Shown in pieces: positions 1 through 6,024 of a stretch of DNA of 6,969 nt; the stretch's first letter is position 1, and each line of letters opens with the position of its first letter. The stretch is from an uncultured Erysipelotrichaceae bacterium. GTDB lineage: Bacteria > Bacillota_I > Bacilli_A > RFN20 > CAG-288. The translations under genes were made by a program, and so were the position numbers. The notes under the pieces were generated by a model. That model was not told the origin of the DNA and made no database searches. It saw only the letters and a program-made list of their open reading frames with translations. The DNA lies in NCBI GenBank assembly GCA_902771745.1, contig CACXYG010000075.1:1-6969 (forward strand), written 5' to 3'.

Positions 1-1029
1 GAGACGATTGAAAAGGAGATGACTGAAGGCTTAAGCAACTTCACTTCAAGTGAATATAGTGATGGCACGGAATTTTCCAACAACCGCTTTGTCAGCAAGA
101 AGACGTTGTTCAATAACTGGGTTGTCTTCTCTTATATCGACTATGAATCGATTTCCGGTAACATCGTCGCCAACCGTACTCTTGCGTTAAGTATCACTGC
201 TATCTCCTTTATCATCACCACCATCTTAGCCTTCTTTGCTTCCAAATACATCACTTCCAAGATCGTCAAACTCAAGAAGGGTGCGGAAGCTATCGCCAAT
301 GGCGATTACGCCTATCAGATTGAAGAAGAAACCAAAGACGAAATCGGTATGGTGTCCTCTTCCTTCAACATCATGGCTGCCAAGGTCAGAAAGACCTTGC
401 AGGATATGATCGATACGCAAGATAACATCTCCGAATCCTTTGCGGAAATTTTGGAATCCAAATCCGGTCAATCGGGTCATCACGTCAAGCGTGTTGCTGA
501 ATATTCTGCTATCCTTGCCCGTGAGATGGGTTATAACGAACAGGATGTCCACGATATCTCCATCGCCTCCATGCTTCACGATGTCGGTAAGATCATGGTT
601 CCTAACTCTATCTTAGATAAGCCAGGAAGATTGACGGATGAAGAATATGCTATCATGAAACAACACGTCGCTTATGGTGAAGCGATGTTAAAAGGCGTCA
701 AAGGTAACATCATGCAGATGGGTGCTGTCATCGCCGGTTGCCACCACGAAAGATGGGATGGCAAAGGTTATGTCAAAGGCTTGAAAGGCGATCAGATTCC
801 TCGTATCGCACAACTTGTCTCTGTCGCCGATGTCTTTGATGCTCTGGTCTCTCTTCGTTCCTATAAACCACCGTGGTCCTTTGATGATGCGAAAAACGAA
901 ATTGTCCGTTGTAGTGGTACTCAATTCTCACCAGAGGCCGTTCGTGCTTTTGAAAAGACCTTCGATCAACTTGTCGAAGTTGCTAAGATGTACCCAGATG
1001 GTCATCAAGAAGAAACCAAGCCTGAATAA
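1..1029 (+). CDS. Sensor-type HAMP / HD-GYP domain protein, probable c-di-GMP phosphodiesterase (5'-truncated)
   Basis: The reading frame is open from base 1, so the ATG at 19 is probably internal and the true start lies upstream. The fragment is 342 residues. It shows the end of an extracytoplasmic region (about bases 1-175; the NWVVFSYI stretch resembles the end of a Cache sensor), one membrane helix (about 178-252), a HAMP linker (about 253-405) and an HD-GYP domain (about 420-990). The expected metal-binding residues are visible: the HD pair in HDVGKI (577-582), His of KQH (664-666), the HH of CHHERWDG (742-747) and Asp of VADVFDAL (829-831). HD-GYP enzymes hydrolyse cyclic di-GMP to pGpG or GMP at the inner membrane face. 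The signature motif reads GYV instead of GYP (766-774), and the usual SDRPYK reads SLRSYK. Because the metal ligands are intact I expect activity, but altered activity or partner binding is possible. A terminator follows 15 bases after the stop, so this gene ends its transcript. Confidence 0.93.
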   Translation, partial: ETIEKEMTEGLSNFTSSEYSDGTEFSNNRFVSKKTLFNNWVVFSYIDYESISGNIVANRTLALSITAISFIITTILAFFASKYITSKIVKLKKGAEAIANGDYAYQIEEETKDEIGMVSSSFNIMAAKVRKTLQDMIDTQDNISESFAEILESKSGQSGHHVKRVAEYSAILAREMGYNEQDVHDISIASMLHDVGKIMVPNSILDKPGRLTDEEYAIMKQHVAYGEAMLKGVKGNIMQMGAVIAGCHHERWDGKGYVKGLKGDQIPRIAQLVSVADVFDALVSLRSYKPPWSFDDAKNEIVRCSGTQFSPEAVRAFEKTFDQLVEVAKMYPDGHQEETKPE

Positions 1030-1044
1030 GAAACTCAGATCAAC

Positions 1045-1075
1045 AAAGGAATGCCTCACACGCATTCCTTTTTTT
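1045..1075 (+). terminator. Rho-independent terminator of the HD-GYP gene
   Basis: A perfect 10-bp stem (AAAGGAATGC at 1045-1054 with GCATTCCTTT at 1062-1071) encloses a 7-base loop and leads into a run of seven T (1069-1075). It starts 15 bases after the TAA and separates the HD-GYP gene from the mscS operon. Confidence 0.93.
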
Positions 1076-1150
1076 AATGATTCTATCGTTAAAATGAGAT
1101 TTATCAATCGTAAAATATATGTTAACTTCAATAAAACTATTTATTTTTAT

Positions 1151-1195
1151 TTTACATATGTAAAGTTTGCTCTTACAAATAAATTACTTTGTAAT
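1151..1195 (+). promoter_or_regulatory. Possible promoter/operator region of the mscS operon
   Basis: Two overlapping sigma-A-like arrangements can be read. One is TTTACA (1151-1156), 17 bases, TACAAA (1174-1179). The other is TTGCTC (1167-1172), 17 bases, TGTAAT (1190-1195). Neither is strong, and the surrounding DNA is so AT-rich that chance matches are expected. The same stretch holds a perfect 14-base palindrome, TTTACATATGTAAA (1151-1164), and an inverted repeat, TTACAAA (1173-1179) and TTTGTAA (1188-1194), separated by 8 bases. Both are placed where a repressor or activator could act on the second promoter. A promoter must lie somewhere in this gap because a terminator precedes it, but the exact hexamers are uncertain. 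Confidence 0.3.
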
Positions 1196-1289
1196 CCTAA
1201 TTTCTATAAATAATAAATTAAATATTCGTTTAAATAATTCCTAGAAGTAAAATTAATTTAACTTTGTTTTATTGAAAATCTTATGAAAT

Positions 1290-1297
1290 AAGGAGGA
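1290..1297 (+). promoter_or_regulatory. Strong ribosome binding site of mscS
   Basis: AAGGAGGA lies 9 bases upstream of the ATG at 1307, a near-complete match to the 16S anti-Shine-Dalgarno sequence. It fixes that start codon. Confidence 0.92.
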
Positions 1298-1306
1298 AAA
1301 TTTCTC

Positions 1307-2158
1307 ATGGAAGATTTAAACAAACTGCTGAACCAACTCGGCGACTTCTTCGTTGGAAACTGGTTCAAGATTGTCGCTGCTCTGATCGTCTTGATCATCG
1401 GTGGTATTCTCATAACATTATTAACTAAGTTAGTGATGAAGATCATCTATGGCACCAAGATTGATAATGCTGCGGGCGGCTTTGTCGTGGCTCTTGTCAG
1501 AGTCGTCTTATGGATCGCTTTGGTCTTTGGTTGTGTCTCTATCTTAGGCTTGGATTCCAACAGTTTCTTGGTGGCCTTCTCCTCTGTTGCCTTAGCCATC
1601 GGTTTGGCGTTGAAAGATTCTTTATCCAATATCGCCAATGGTATGGTCATCCTGGCAGAAAAGCCCTTCAGAAAAGGTGATCATGTGGCTATCGGTTCCG
1701 TGGAAGGTATCATCAAGAGAATCACCATTCTCACCACCGAATTGACCACTTTTGATAACAAGAAAGTCGTCTTACCAAATAACACCGTCGCCAGTGAGAA
1801 CATCACTAACTTCACCGCCAATCCAACCAGACGTATCGACTTCACCTTTGGTGTCGCTTATGGTTCTGATATCGATCAGGTACAGAAGATCTTAGAAGAT
1901 TTGATTGAGAATTATCCATTGGCTTTAAAGATGCCAAAATGTTCCGTCTTTTTAGAATCTCAGTCTGCTTCCAGTCTCGATTTCAAAGTCAGATTCTGGG
2001 TCAATACCGTCGATTACTGGACCGTCTATGGTCAGATGCAGGCTATGGTCTATAAGGCCTTTGTCGCCAATAACATCGAAATTCCATTCAACCAGCTGGA
2101 TATCCATTTGGATAGTAAAGGTAATGTGGATGCTTCTTTAGCCAAGAAAGGTGAATAA
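1307..2158 (+). CDS. mscS: Small-conductance mechanosensitive channel, MscS family
   Basis: The 283-residue protein is close in length to E. coli MscS (286 residues), so it is the minimal three-helix form. Visible parts in order are TM1 (about residues 18-46), TM2 (about 57-82) and the pore-lining TM3 with its glycine/alanine-rich pattern in AVALAIGLALKDSLSNIANG (about 88-121). The beta domain follows, with KPFRKGDHV (119-127), VVLPNN and NFTANPTRR. The C-terminal alpha/beta vestibule has GVAYGSDIDQV (182-192) and the closing IPFNQLDIHL. MscS channels open under membrane tension and release osmolytes during hypo-osmotic shock, working as homoheptamers in the cytoplasmic membrane. Start choice is supported by the strong AAGGAGGA site. 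The next gene begins 2 bases after the stop, with its ribosome binding site inside the end of this gene, so the two are co-transcribed and probably translationally coupled. Family assignment is secure; the conductance class is inferred from size only. Confidence 0.95.
   Translation: MEDLNKLLNQLGDFFVGNWFKIVAALIVLIIGGILITLLTKLVMKIIYGTKIDNAAGGFVVALVRVVLWIALVFGCVSILGLDSNSFLVAFSSVALAIGLALKDSLSNIANGMVILAEKPFRKGDHVAIGSVEGIIKRITILTTELTTFDNKKVVLPNNTVASENITNFTANPTRRIDFTFGVAYGSDIDQVQKILEDLIENYPLALKMPKCSVFLESQSASSLDFKVRFWVNTVDYWTVYGQMQAMVYKAFVANNIEIPFNQLDIHLDSKGNVDASLAKKGE
2147..2153 (+). promoter_or_regulatory. Ribosome binding site of the giant surface protein, inside the end of mscS
   Basis: AAAGGTG ends 7 bases before the ATG at 2161 and overlaps the last codons of mscS. 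Ribosomes finishing the channel would uncover or reach this site, which suggests translational coupling. Confidence 0.7.
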
Positions 2159-2160
2159 TC

Positions 2161-5100
2161 ATGAAAGCAAACAAGGTATTAGTATCCTTGGTAGCTTTTG
2201 GCTATTTATCAGGCTATAACATCTACCAAGGTTTAAACGAAAGTAAAAATCAGATTTCGTCTTATATCGATAAAGTCAAAGCCGGTACGACGGACTATTC
2301 TGTTCCAGTCACAGATAACTCTACCAAGCTTTATTCTTCCAACATTCCCGATGAATGGTATTCTTCAAGTGATAACTATGGTTGGGGTGGTTCCATTTAC
2401 TCTGGCACGACCAATGGCGATTGTGGTATCGATTTAATCTCCACGGATGGCCGAACCAACTACGCCAATTCCAGAGCCATCACCCTGAGTGAAAATGATA
2501 CGCTCACCTTCTATTTCGAAGCTGGTTATACCAACTACGTTTGTGATAATCTCCCTTATAACTATGTCACTTTCAATACAACCCAGACCGATACTGCTAT
2601 CTCGGTCCAAGCCACCCAGGAAATCAATAACACCACTTATTCCTTATTCAACTCCGATGATAATAATGGTTCGACGGCCTTTAAAAACTTCTATACCAAC
2701 GATGACAATCTCCGCAATTACGCTCTCCCCTACTATTTTGATTCCACCAATGAACAGATGGTCGCTTTAAGTGATTATCATCTCCCCGCCATCACGATCT
2801 ATGGTAAATCTACAGGAACCACCGTCTTACAGCTTGGCCTAAAGAATGACTACATCTCGGATACTTTAGATATCGTCATCAATGTCGTCTCCTCTACCGA
2901 GAATACCGATTTGAATATGGCTTCCATCTATCAGGAAAATAGTTCTGTCAACATCGCTGATGTCTCCTTATTAAGCAAAGGTATCAGCGATAACTACATC
3001 TATCTTTCCAAGGATTATTCTTCCAGTTATACCTTTAAACCCACCGTCTCCAATAACAATGAAGAATTCTACTATGACATCAAGGCTACGAATTCCTTAC
3101 GTAGTTCTATTCGTGCGGTAGATAATGGTGAAACCATCACGTTCTATGATACTGGTCTATATCAGTTCCAGTTCAATTTAGGCGCCAGTGTCACCATCTT
3201 CAATGGTACGGATGAACAAGATACTGCAAACTACTCCATCAATAGCAGTTATCAATCCACCTCGGTCTACATCTATATCTACGATAGCAACACGCTTCCA
3301 GCTTTACAGATCAACAATGCAGAAATCGGTGTCCAGACCTATTACAACAATTCCACTCTTGTTTTCTCCGTGGAAGGCTTTGCCGAAAGCGATCAGTTCA
3401 CGGTTGAATACAATCTCGATGGTATGCTTCTAGAGGAAAACTATGTCGATGCTCTCGAAGCTGGTGAACACTCCATTTCTGCCATCATCACCAACTCCTA
3501 CTTCCCTGGTGAATCTTTGACAGTCGATGGCACTTTTACAGTCAACAGTTCAGCTAACTATATCTATGGTGAATTTGCTATCGATCAATCTTTAGAAGTC
3601 ATCAAAGGTAAGAGTCTTACCATCAATGTACCTGAAGATTATATCGCGGAGGGATTTAACAACTTTGCTTTCTCTGTTGAAGATACTTCCGTTGCCAAAA
3701 TCACTTCTGTCACCGCTACCAGCGTTCAGATTCTCGGCTTAAAAGAAGGCGAAACCGTCATCAAGGGCACTTATGTCTCTGATGAAGTCGTCTTGATCTT
3801 AAAAAGCATGGTCTTCGTCATGCAAGAACCAGAAGCCCCATCTGAATACACGCAGATCAACTTTGAAGAAGGTACCTCAGCTTCCTTATTATTAGATGAA
3901 GCAGAAACCAAGACGTTGACCCTGCCTTCCAGCATGACCAGTCTGGAATTGACCTTCACCTGGTTTGTTGCCGATAGCGATATCTGCTCCTTGATTGTTG
4001 ATGCTTCTACTTATACCGGTTATGTCACCCCATTAAGCGCTGGTGAAACGACCGTCTTTGCCTACGCGACAGATTACAACACCAGCATCAACTATCTTGC
4101 CAAGATGAAGTTGAACATCAAATCCTCTACCACCGAAGAAACCCCAGCTACCTTGGAGACCATTCAGTTCACAGAAGGTGATAAAGGTACCCTGCTTCTT
4201 TCCAGCAAACGCACTTCTACCATTACTATTCCAGAGTCTTTAACCAACAAAGGTTTACAGTTCTCCTGGGTCTCCTTGAATGCTTCTATCGTCTCCTTAG
4301 AGACTTCGGCGGATACTTATTCTGCCCTCCTTACTGGTAACAGCAAGGGTGAAACAGATATCATCGCCACCTGTACGGATAGCAACAACAAGACCTATGT
4401 CGCCCAGATGAGTGTGGTCGTCTTAGAATCCGAACCAAGTCTCTCGATTGATGTTGTCGCTTCTAATTCTAACGGCACTTCTTCTTTGAACATCTACGAC
4501 ACTTTGAAAATCTCCTTAAACAAGAACGGCTTTGAATTCTCTAATGCTGTTTCTTATCAGTGGTATTTAGATGATGAAGCGATCACGGAAGCTTATCTGA
4601 CTAGCAATGCGGACAGTAAGAGTTCCCTCAACGCTAAAACAACTTCTTTCTACTTAAAGAGATTAACAGCTGGTCTTCATACCTTATCTATCGTCACTAA
4701 TGATAATGAATATTCCTTAAGCAACATTAAAACCACTAAGGAAATCAACATCGCCAGTGTCACCAATCAGGAAAAGACCATCTCCTTTAAAAAGAATGAT
4801 CTATTCATGGTCAAAGGCGGAGAAAACTATACGCTGATTGCCTTGATGGATGGTGTAGAAGATACTTCCTACTCCTATAATTGGTCGATTAAAGATACGG
4901 CGGTTGCCTCTGCTTATATGGCCAGTGGTAACGCCTTACTGATTCAACCAAACGCTCCTGGTGATACCACGATTACCGTCTATTGTGATATCGGTACTTA
5001 TGAACCACATATCATCTCTGCGGATATTCCACTCCACATCGAAAACTTAGAAAGTATTTCCTTGAGCCCAGAAAATGACTATCCAAAGCCTGGTGATGAT

Positions 5101-5919
5101 GTCATCATGAATGTCTTAGTCAACGGTAAGAAGAACTGTCTCAACTTGAATCCAACCATCTCTGTTAAAGCCGGTGATGTGAACGCTCAGTTTGAATATG
5201 CAGATGGTCAAATCAAAGTTCCCGCCGCCTTAAGTGGTAATCTCTATTACGCCTTAAGAGTCAATGAAATGGAAGATAACTACACGCTTCTAGTCTCTAG
5301 CTTCAACGTCAAGCAGTTCTTATTAGCTGCGCTTCCATGGTTATCTCTTGCGCTGGTCATAGTTCTTGCTGTTTACTTCTTCATGAAGTCCAAGAATCCA
5401 TTCAAGGCCGCCTTGAAGAAATCCAAAGATGTCCTGGATTGCTTTGATAAAGCGATCAAAAACTGCGATAACGCTAACAACACCCCAGCCAAGATCAGAG
5501 GCACTTATCGTCATCTTTTAAACAAGGTCAAAGTCTTAGATCATCAGATCACTTATAACCACGATGATGGTATTGATGATTTCAAGAAGTCTTTAGACTT
5601 GATCAAGGAATTAGAAACCATTCTCACTTCTCTTATCCAGTCTAAAAATGAGCAGTCCTTCAAGAACGTGAAGACCATTCTCACTACCTTGAAGAACACC
5701 AAGGTTCAGCACATCGATGACATCATCAATGAAATCGTCGCCAGCAATGATAAATATCAGAAATCTATCCAAGCCAGCAACGCCGCTCATCCAGAAAAGA
5801 AGTTACCAAAGAAGAAAAAAAGTATGACCGAAGATGAATACGATGCCTATTTAAGAAAAGCCGGTATCGGATACGACGCCGAAGATATTGATATCACCCC
5901 AGAAGATCCTAACGACTAA
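2161..5919 (+). CDS. Giant single-pass surface protein with Ig-like/Big-like repeats and cytoplasmic tail, function unknown
   Basis: I do not recognise this 1252-residue protein as a named family. Residues 5-22 form a short hydrophobic segment, either a signal peptide or an anchor; no clear AXA cleavage motif is seen. Residues about 45-375 are Tyr/Asn/Ser/Thr-rich and unassigned, with two cysteines (C88, C128) that could pair. From about 385 onward the protein reads as beta-sandwich modules: Ig-like 385-463, Big-like 478-555, a duplicated Big-like pair (566-656 and 668-757), Ig-like 761-866, Big-like 873-960 and a last module 965-1050. Module hallmarks are a central Trp or Phe strand (FTWFVADS, FSWVSL, YNWSIKD) and a late glycine turn (LSAGETTV, KGETDI, APGDTTI). 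A strong membrane helix follows (about 1053-1075), then a 177-residue lysine-rich helical tail with a polybasic KKLPKKKK patch (1213-1220) and an acidic end. There is no LPXTG sorting signal. It is the second gene of the mscS operon and is followed by a terminator. An adhesin, wall-binding or envelope-sensing role is inference only. Confidence 0.9.
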   Translation: MKANKVLVSLVAFGYLSGYNIYQGLNESKNQISSYIDKVKAGTTDYSVPVTDNSTKLYSSNIPDEWYSSSDNYGWGGSIYSGTTNGDCGIDLISTDGRTNYANSRAITLSENDTLTFYFEAGYTNYVCDNLPYNYVTFNTTQTDTAISVQATQEINNTTYSLFNSDDNNGSTAFKNFYTNDDNLRNYALPYYFDSTNEQMVALSDYHLPAITIYGKSTGTTVLQLGLKNDYISDTLDIVINVVSSTENTDLNMASIYQENSSVNIADVSLLSKGISDNYIYLSKDYSSSYTFKPTVSNNNEEFYYDIKATNSLRSSIRAVDNGETITFYDTGLYQFQFNLGASVTIFNGTDEQDTANYSINSSYQSTSVYIYIYDSNTLPALQINNAEIGVQTYYNNSTLVFSVEGFAESDQFTVEYNLDGMLLEENYVDALEAGEHSISAIITNSYFPGESLTVDGTFTVNSSANYIYGEFAIDQSLEVIKGKSLTINVPEDYIAEGFNNFAFSVEDTSVAKITSVTATSVQILGLKEGETVIKGTYVSDEVVLILKSMVFVMQEPEAPSEYTQINFEEGTSASLLLDEAETKTLTLPSSMTSLELTFTWFVADSDICSLIVDASTYTGYVTPLSAGETTVFAYATDYNTSINYLAKMKLNIKSSTTEETPATLETIQFTEGDKGTLLLSSKRTSTITIPESLTNKGLQFSWVSLNASIVSLETSADTYSALLTGNSKGETDIIATCTDSNNKTYVAQMSVVVLESEPSLSIDVVASNSNGTSSLNIYDTLKISLNKNGFEFSNAVSYQWYLDDEAITEAYLTSNADSKSSLNAKTTSFYLKRLTAGLHTLSIVTNDNEYSLSNIKTTKEINIASVTNQEKTISFKKNDLFMVKGGENYTLIALMDGVEDTSYSYNWSIKDTAVASAYMASGNALLIQPNAPGDTTITVYCDIGTYEPHIISADIPLHIENLESISLSPENDYPKPGDDVIMNVLVNGKKNCLNLNPTISVKAGDVNAQFEYADGQIKVPAALSGNLYYALRVNEMEDNYTLLVSSFNVKQFLLAALPWLSLALVIVLAVYFFMKSKNPFKAALKKSKDVLDCFDKAIKNCDNANNTPAKIRGTYRHLLNKVKVLDHQITYNHDDGIDDFKKSLDLIKELETILTSLIQSKNEQSFKNVKTILTTLKNTKVQHIDDIINEIVASNDKYQKSIQASNAAHPEKKLPKKKKSMTEDEYDAYLRKAGIGYDAEDIDITPEDPND
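3856..4431 (+). repeat. Tandem duplication of a Big-like module within the surface protein
   Basis: Residues 566-656 and 668-757 align along their whole length at an offset of 102 residues. Shared positions follow the pattern I-F-EG, LLL, T-T-P-S, L-F-W, SL, A-TY, GET, A-TD-N, Y-A-M. The DNA copies (3856-4128 and 4162-4431) are clearly diverged, so the duplication is old and not a recent slippage product. The fold is inferred from pattern, not from a profile search. Confidence 0.75.
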
Positions 5920-5923
5920 ACAG

Positions 5924-5950
5924 ATGGAGAGCTCTTTGGCTCTCCATTTT
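5924..5950 (+). terminator. Rho-independent terminator of the mscS operon
   Basis: A 9-bp perfect stem (ATGGAGAGC at 5924-5932 with GCTCTCCAT at 5939-5947) has a 6-base loop and runs into TTTT (5947-5950). It begins 4 bases after the TAA of the surface-protein gene. The T run is short, so some read-through into the glycosidase gene is possible. Confidence 0.82.
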
Positions 5951-5967
5951 AAAATGAATGATAAATG

Positions 5968-5996
5968 ATGAAACTCACCTTTGTGGATAGTATAAT
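5968..5996 (+). promoter_or_regulatory. Sigma-A-type promoter of the glycosidase gene
   Basis: A perfect TATAAT -10 box at 5991-5996 is preceded, at the optimal 17-base spacing, by ATGAAA (5968-5973), which matches four of six bases of TTGACA. It lies just after a terminator and about 28 bases before the glycosidase start codon, which predicts a leader of roughly 20 bases. No operator or catabolite-repression site was recognised. Confidence 0.65.
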
Positions 5997-6011
5997 TATC
6001 TTATGATTTTT

Positions 6012-6016
6012 AAAGG
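6012..6016 (+). promoter_or_regulatory. Modest ribosome binding site of the glycosidase gene
   Basis: AAAGG lies 8 bases before the ATG at 6025. It is weaker than the mscS site but is the only candidate, and no in-frame start further upstream fits the predicted promoter. Confidence 0.6.
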
Positions 6017-6024
6017 TAGCAATT

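Noticed and set aside
226..579. Minus-strand open frame of 117 codons
   Set aside because: It lies wholly antisense to the HAMP/HD-GYP coding region, whose conserved motifs are unmistakable on the + strand; no ribosome binding site or family resemblance.
815..1213. Plus-strand open frame of 132 codons overlapping the end of the HD-GYP gene
   Set aside because: It is a frame shadow that runs through the terminator hairpin at 1045-1075 into AT-rich DNA; its translation has no recognisable pattern.
1250..1259. AAATTAATTT palindrome
   Set aside because: It is a 10-base all-A/T palindrome in very AT-rich DNA and is expected by chance; it is not placed relative to any promoter-like element.
1076..1306. 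Possible riboswitch or small RNA in the mscS leader
   Set aside because: The gap is AT-rich with only short dyads; no stable multi-helix structure, conserved aptamer core or second terminator hairpin before the ribosome binding site is visible.
2489..2770. Plus-strand alternative-frame open frame inside the surface-protein gene (another at 3188-3433)
   Set aside because: Both are out-of-frame shadows with Pro/Ile/Ser-rich low-information translations, inside a gene with a continuous, domain-like main frame.
5300..5400. C-terminal LPXTG-type wall sorting signal in the surface protein
   Set aside because: The hydrophobic helix is not preceded by LPXTG or a similar motif and is followed by 177 residues rather than a short basic tail.
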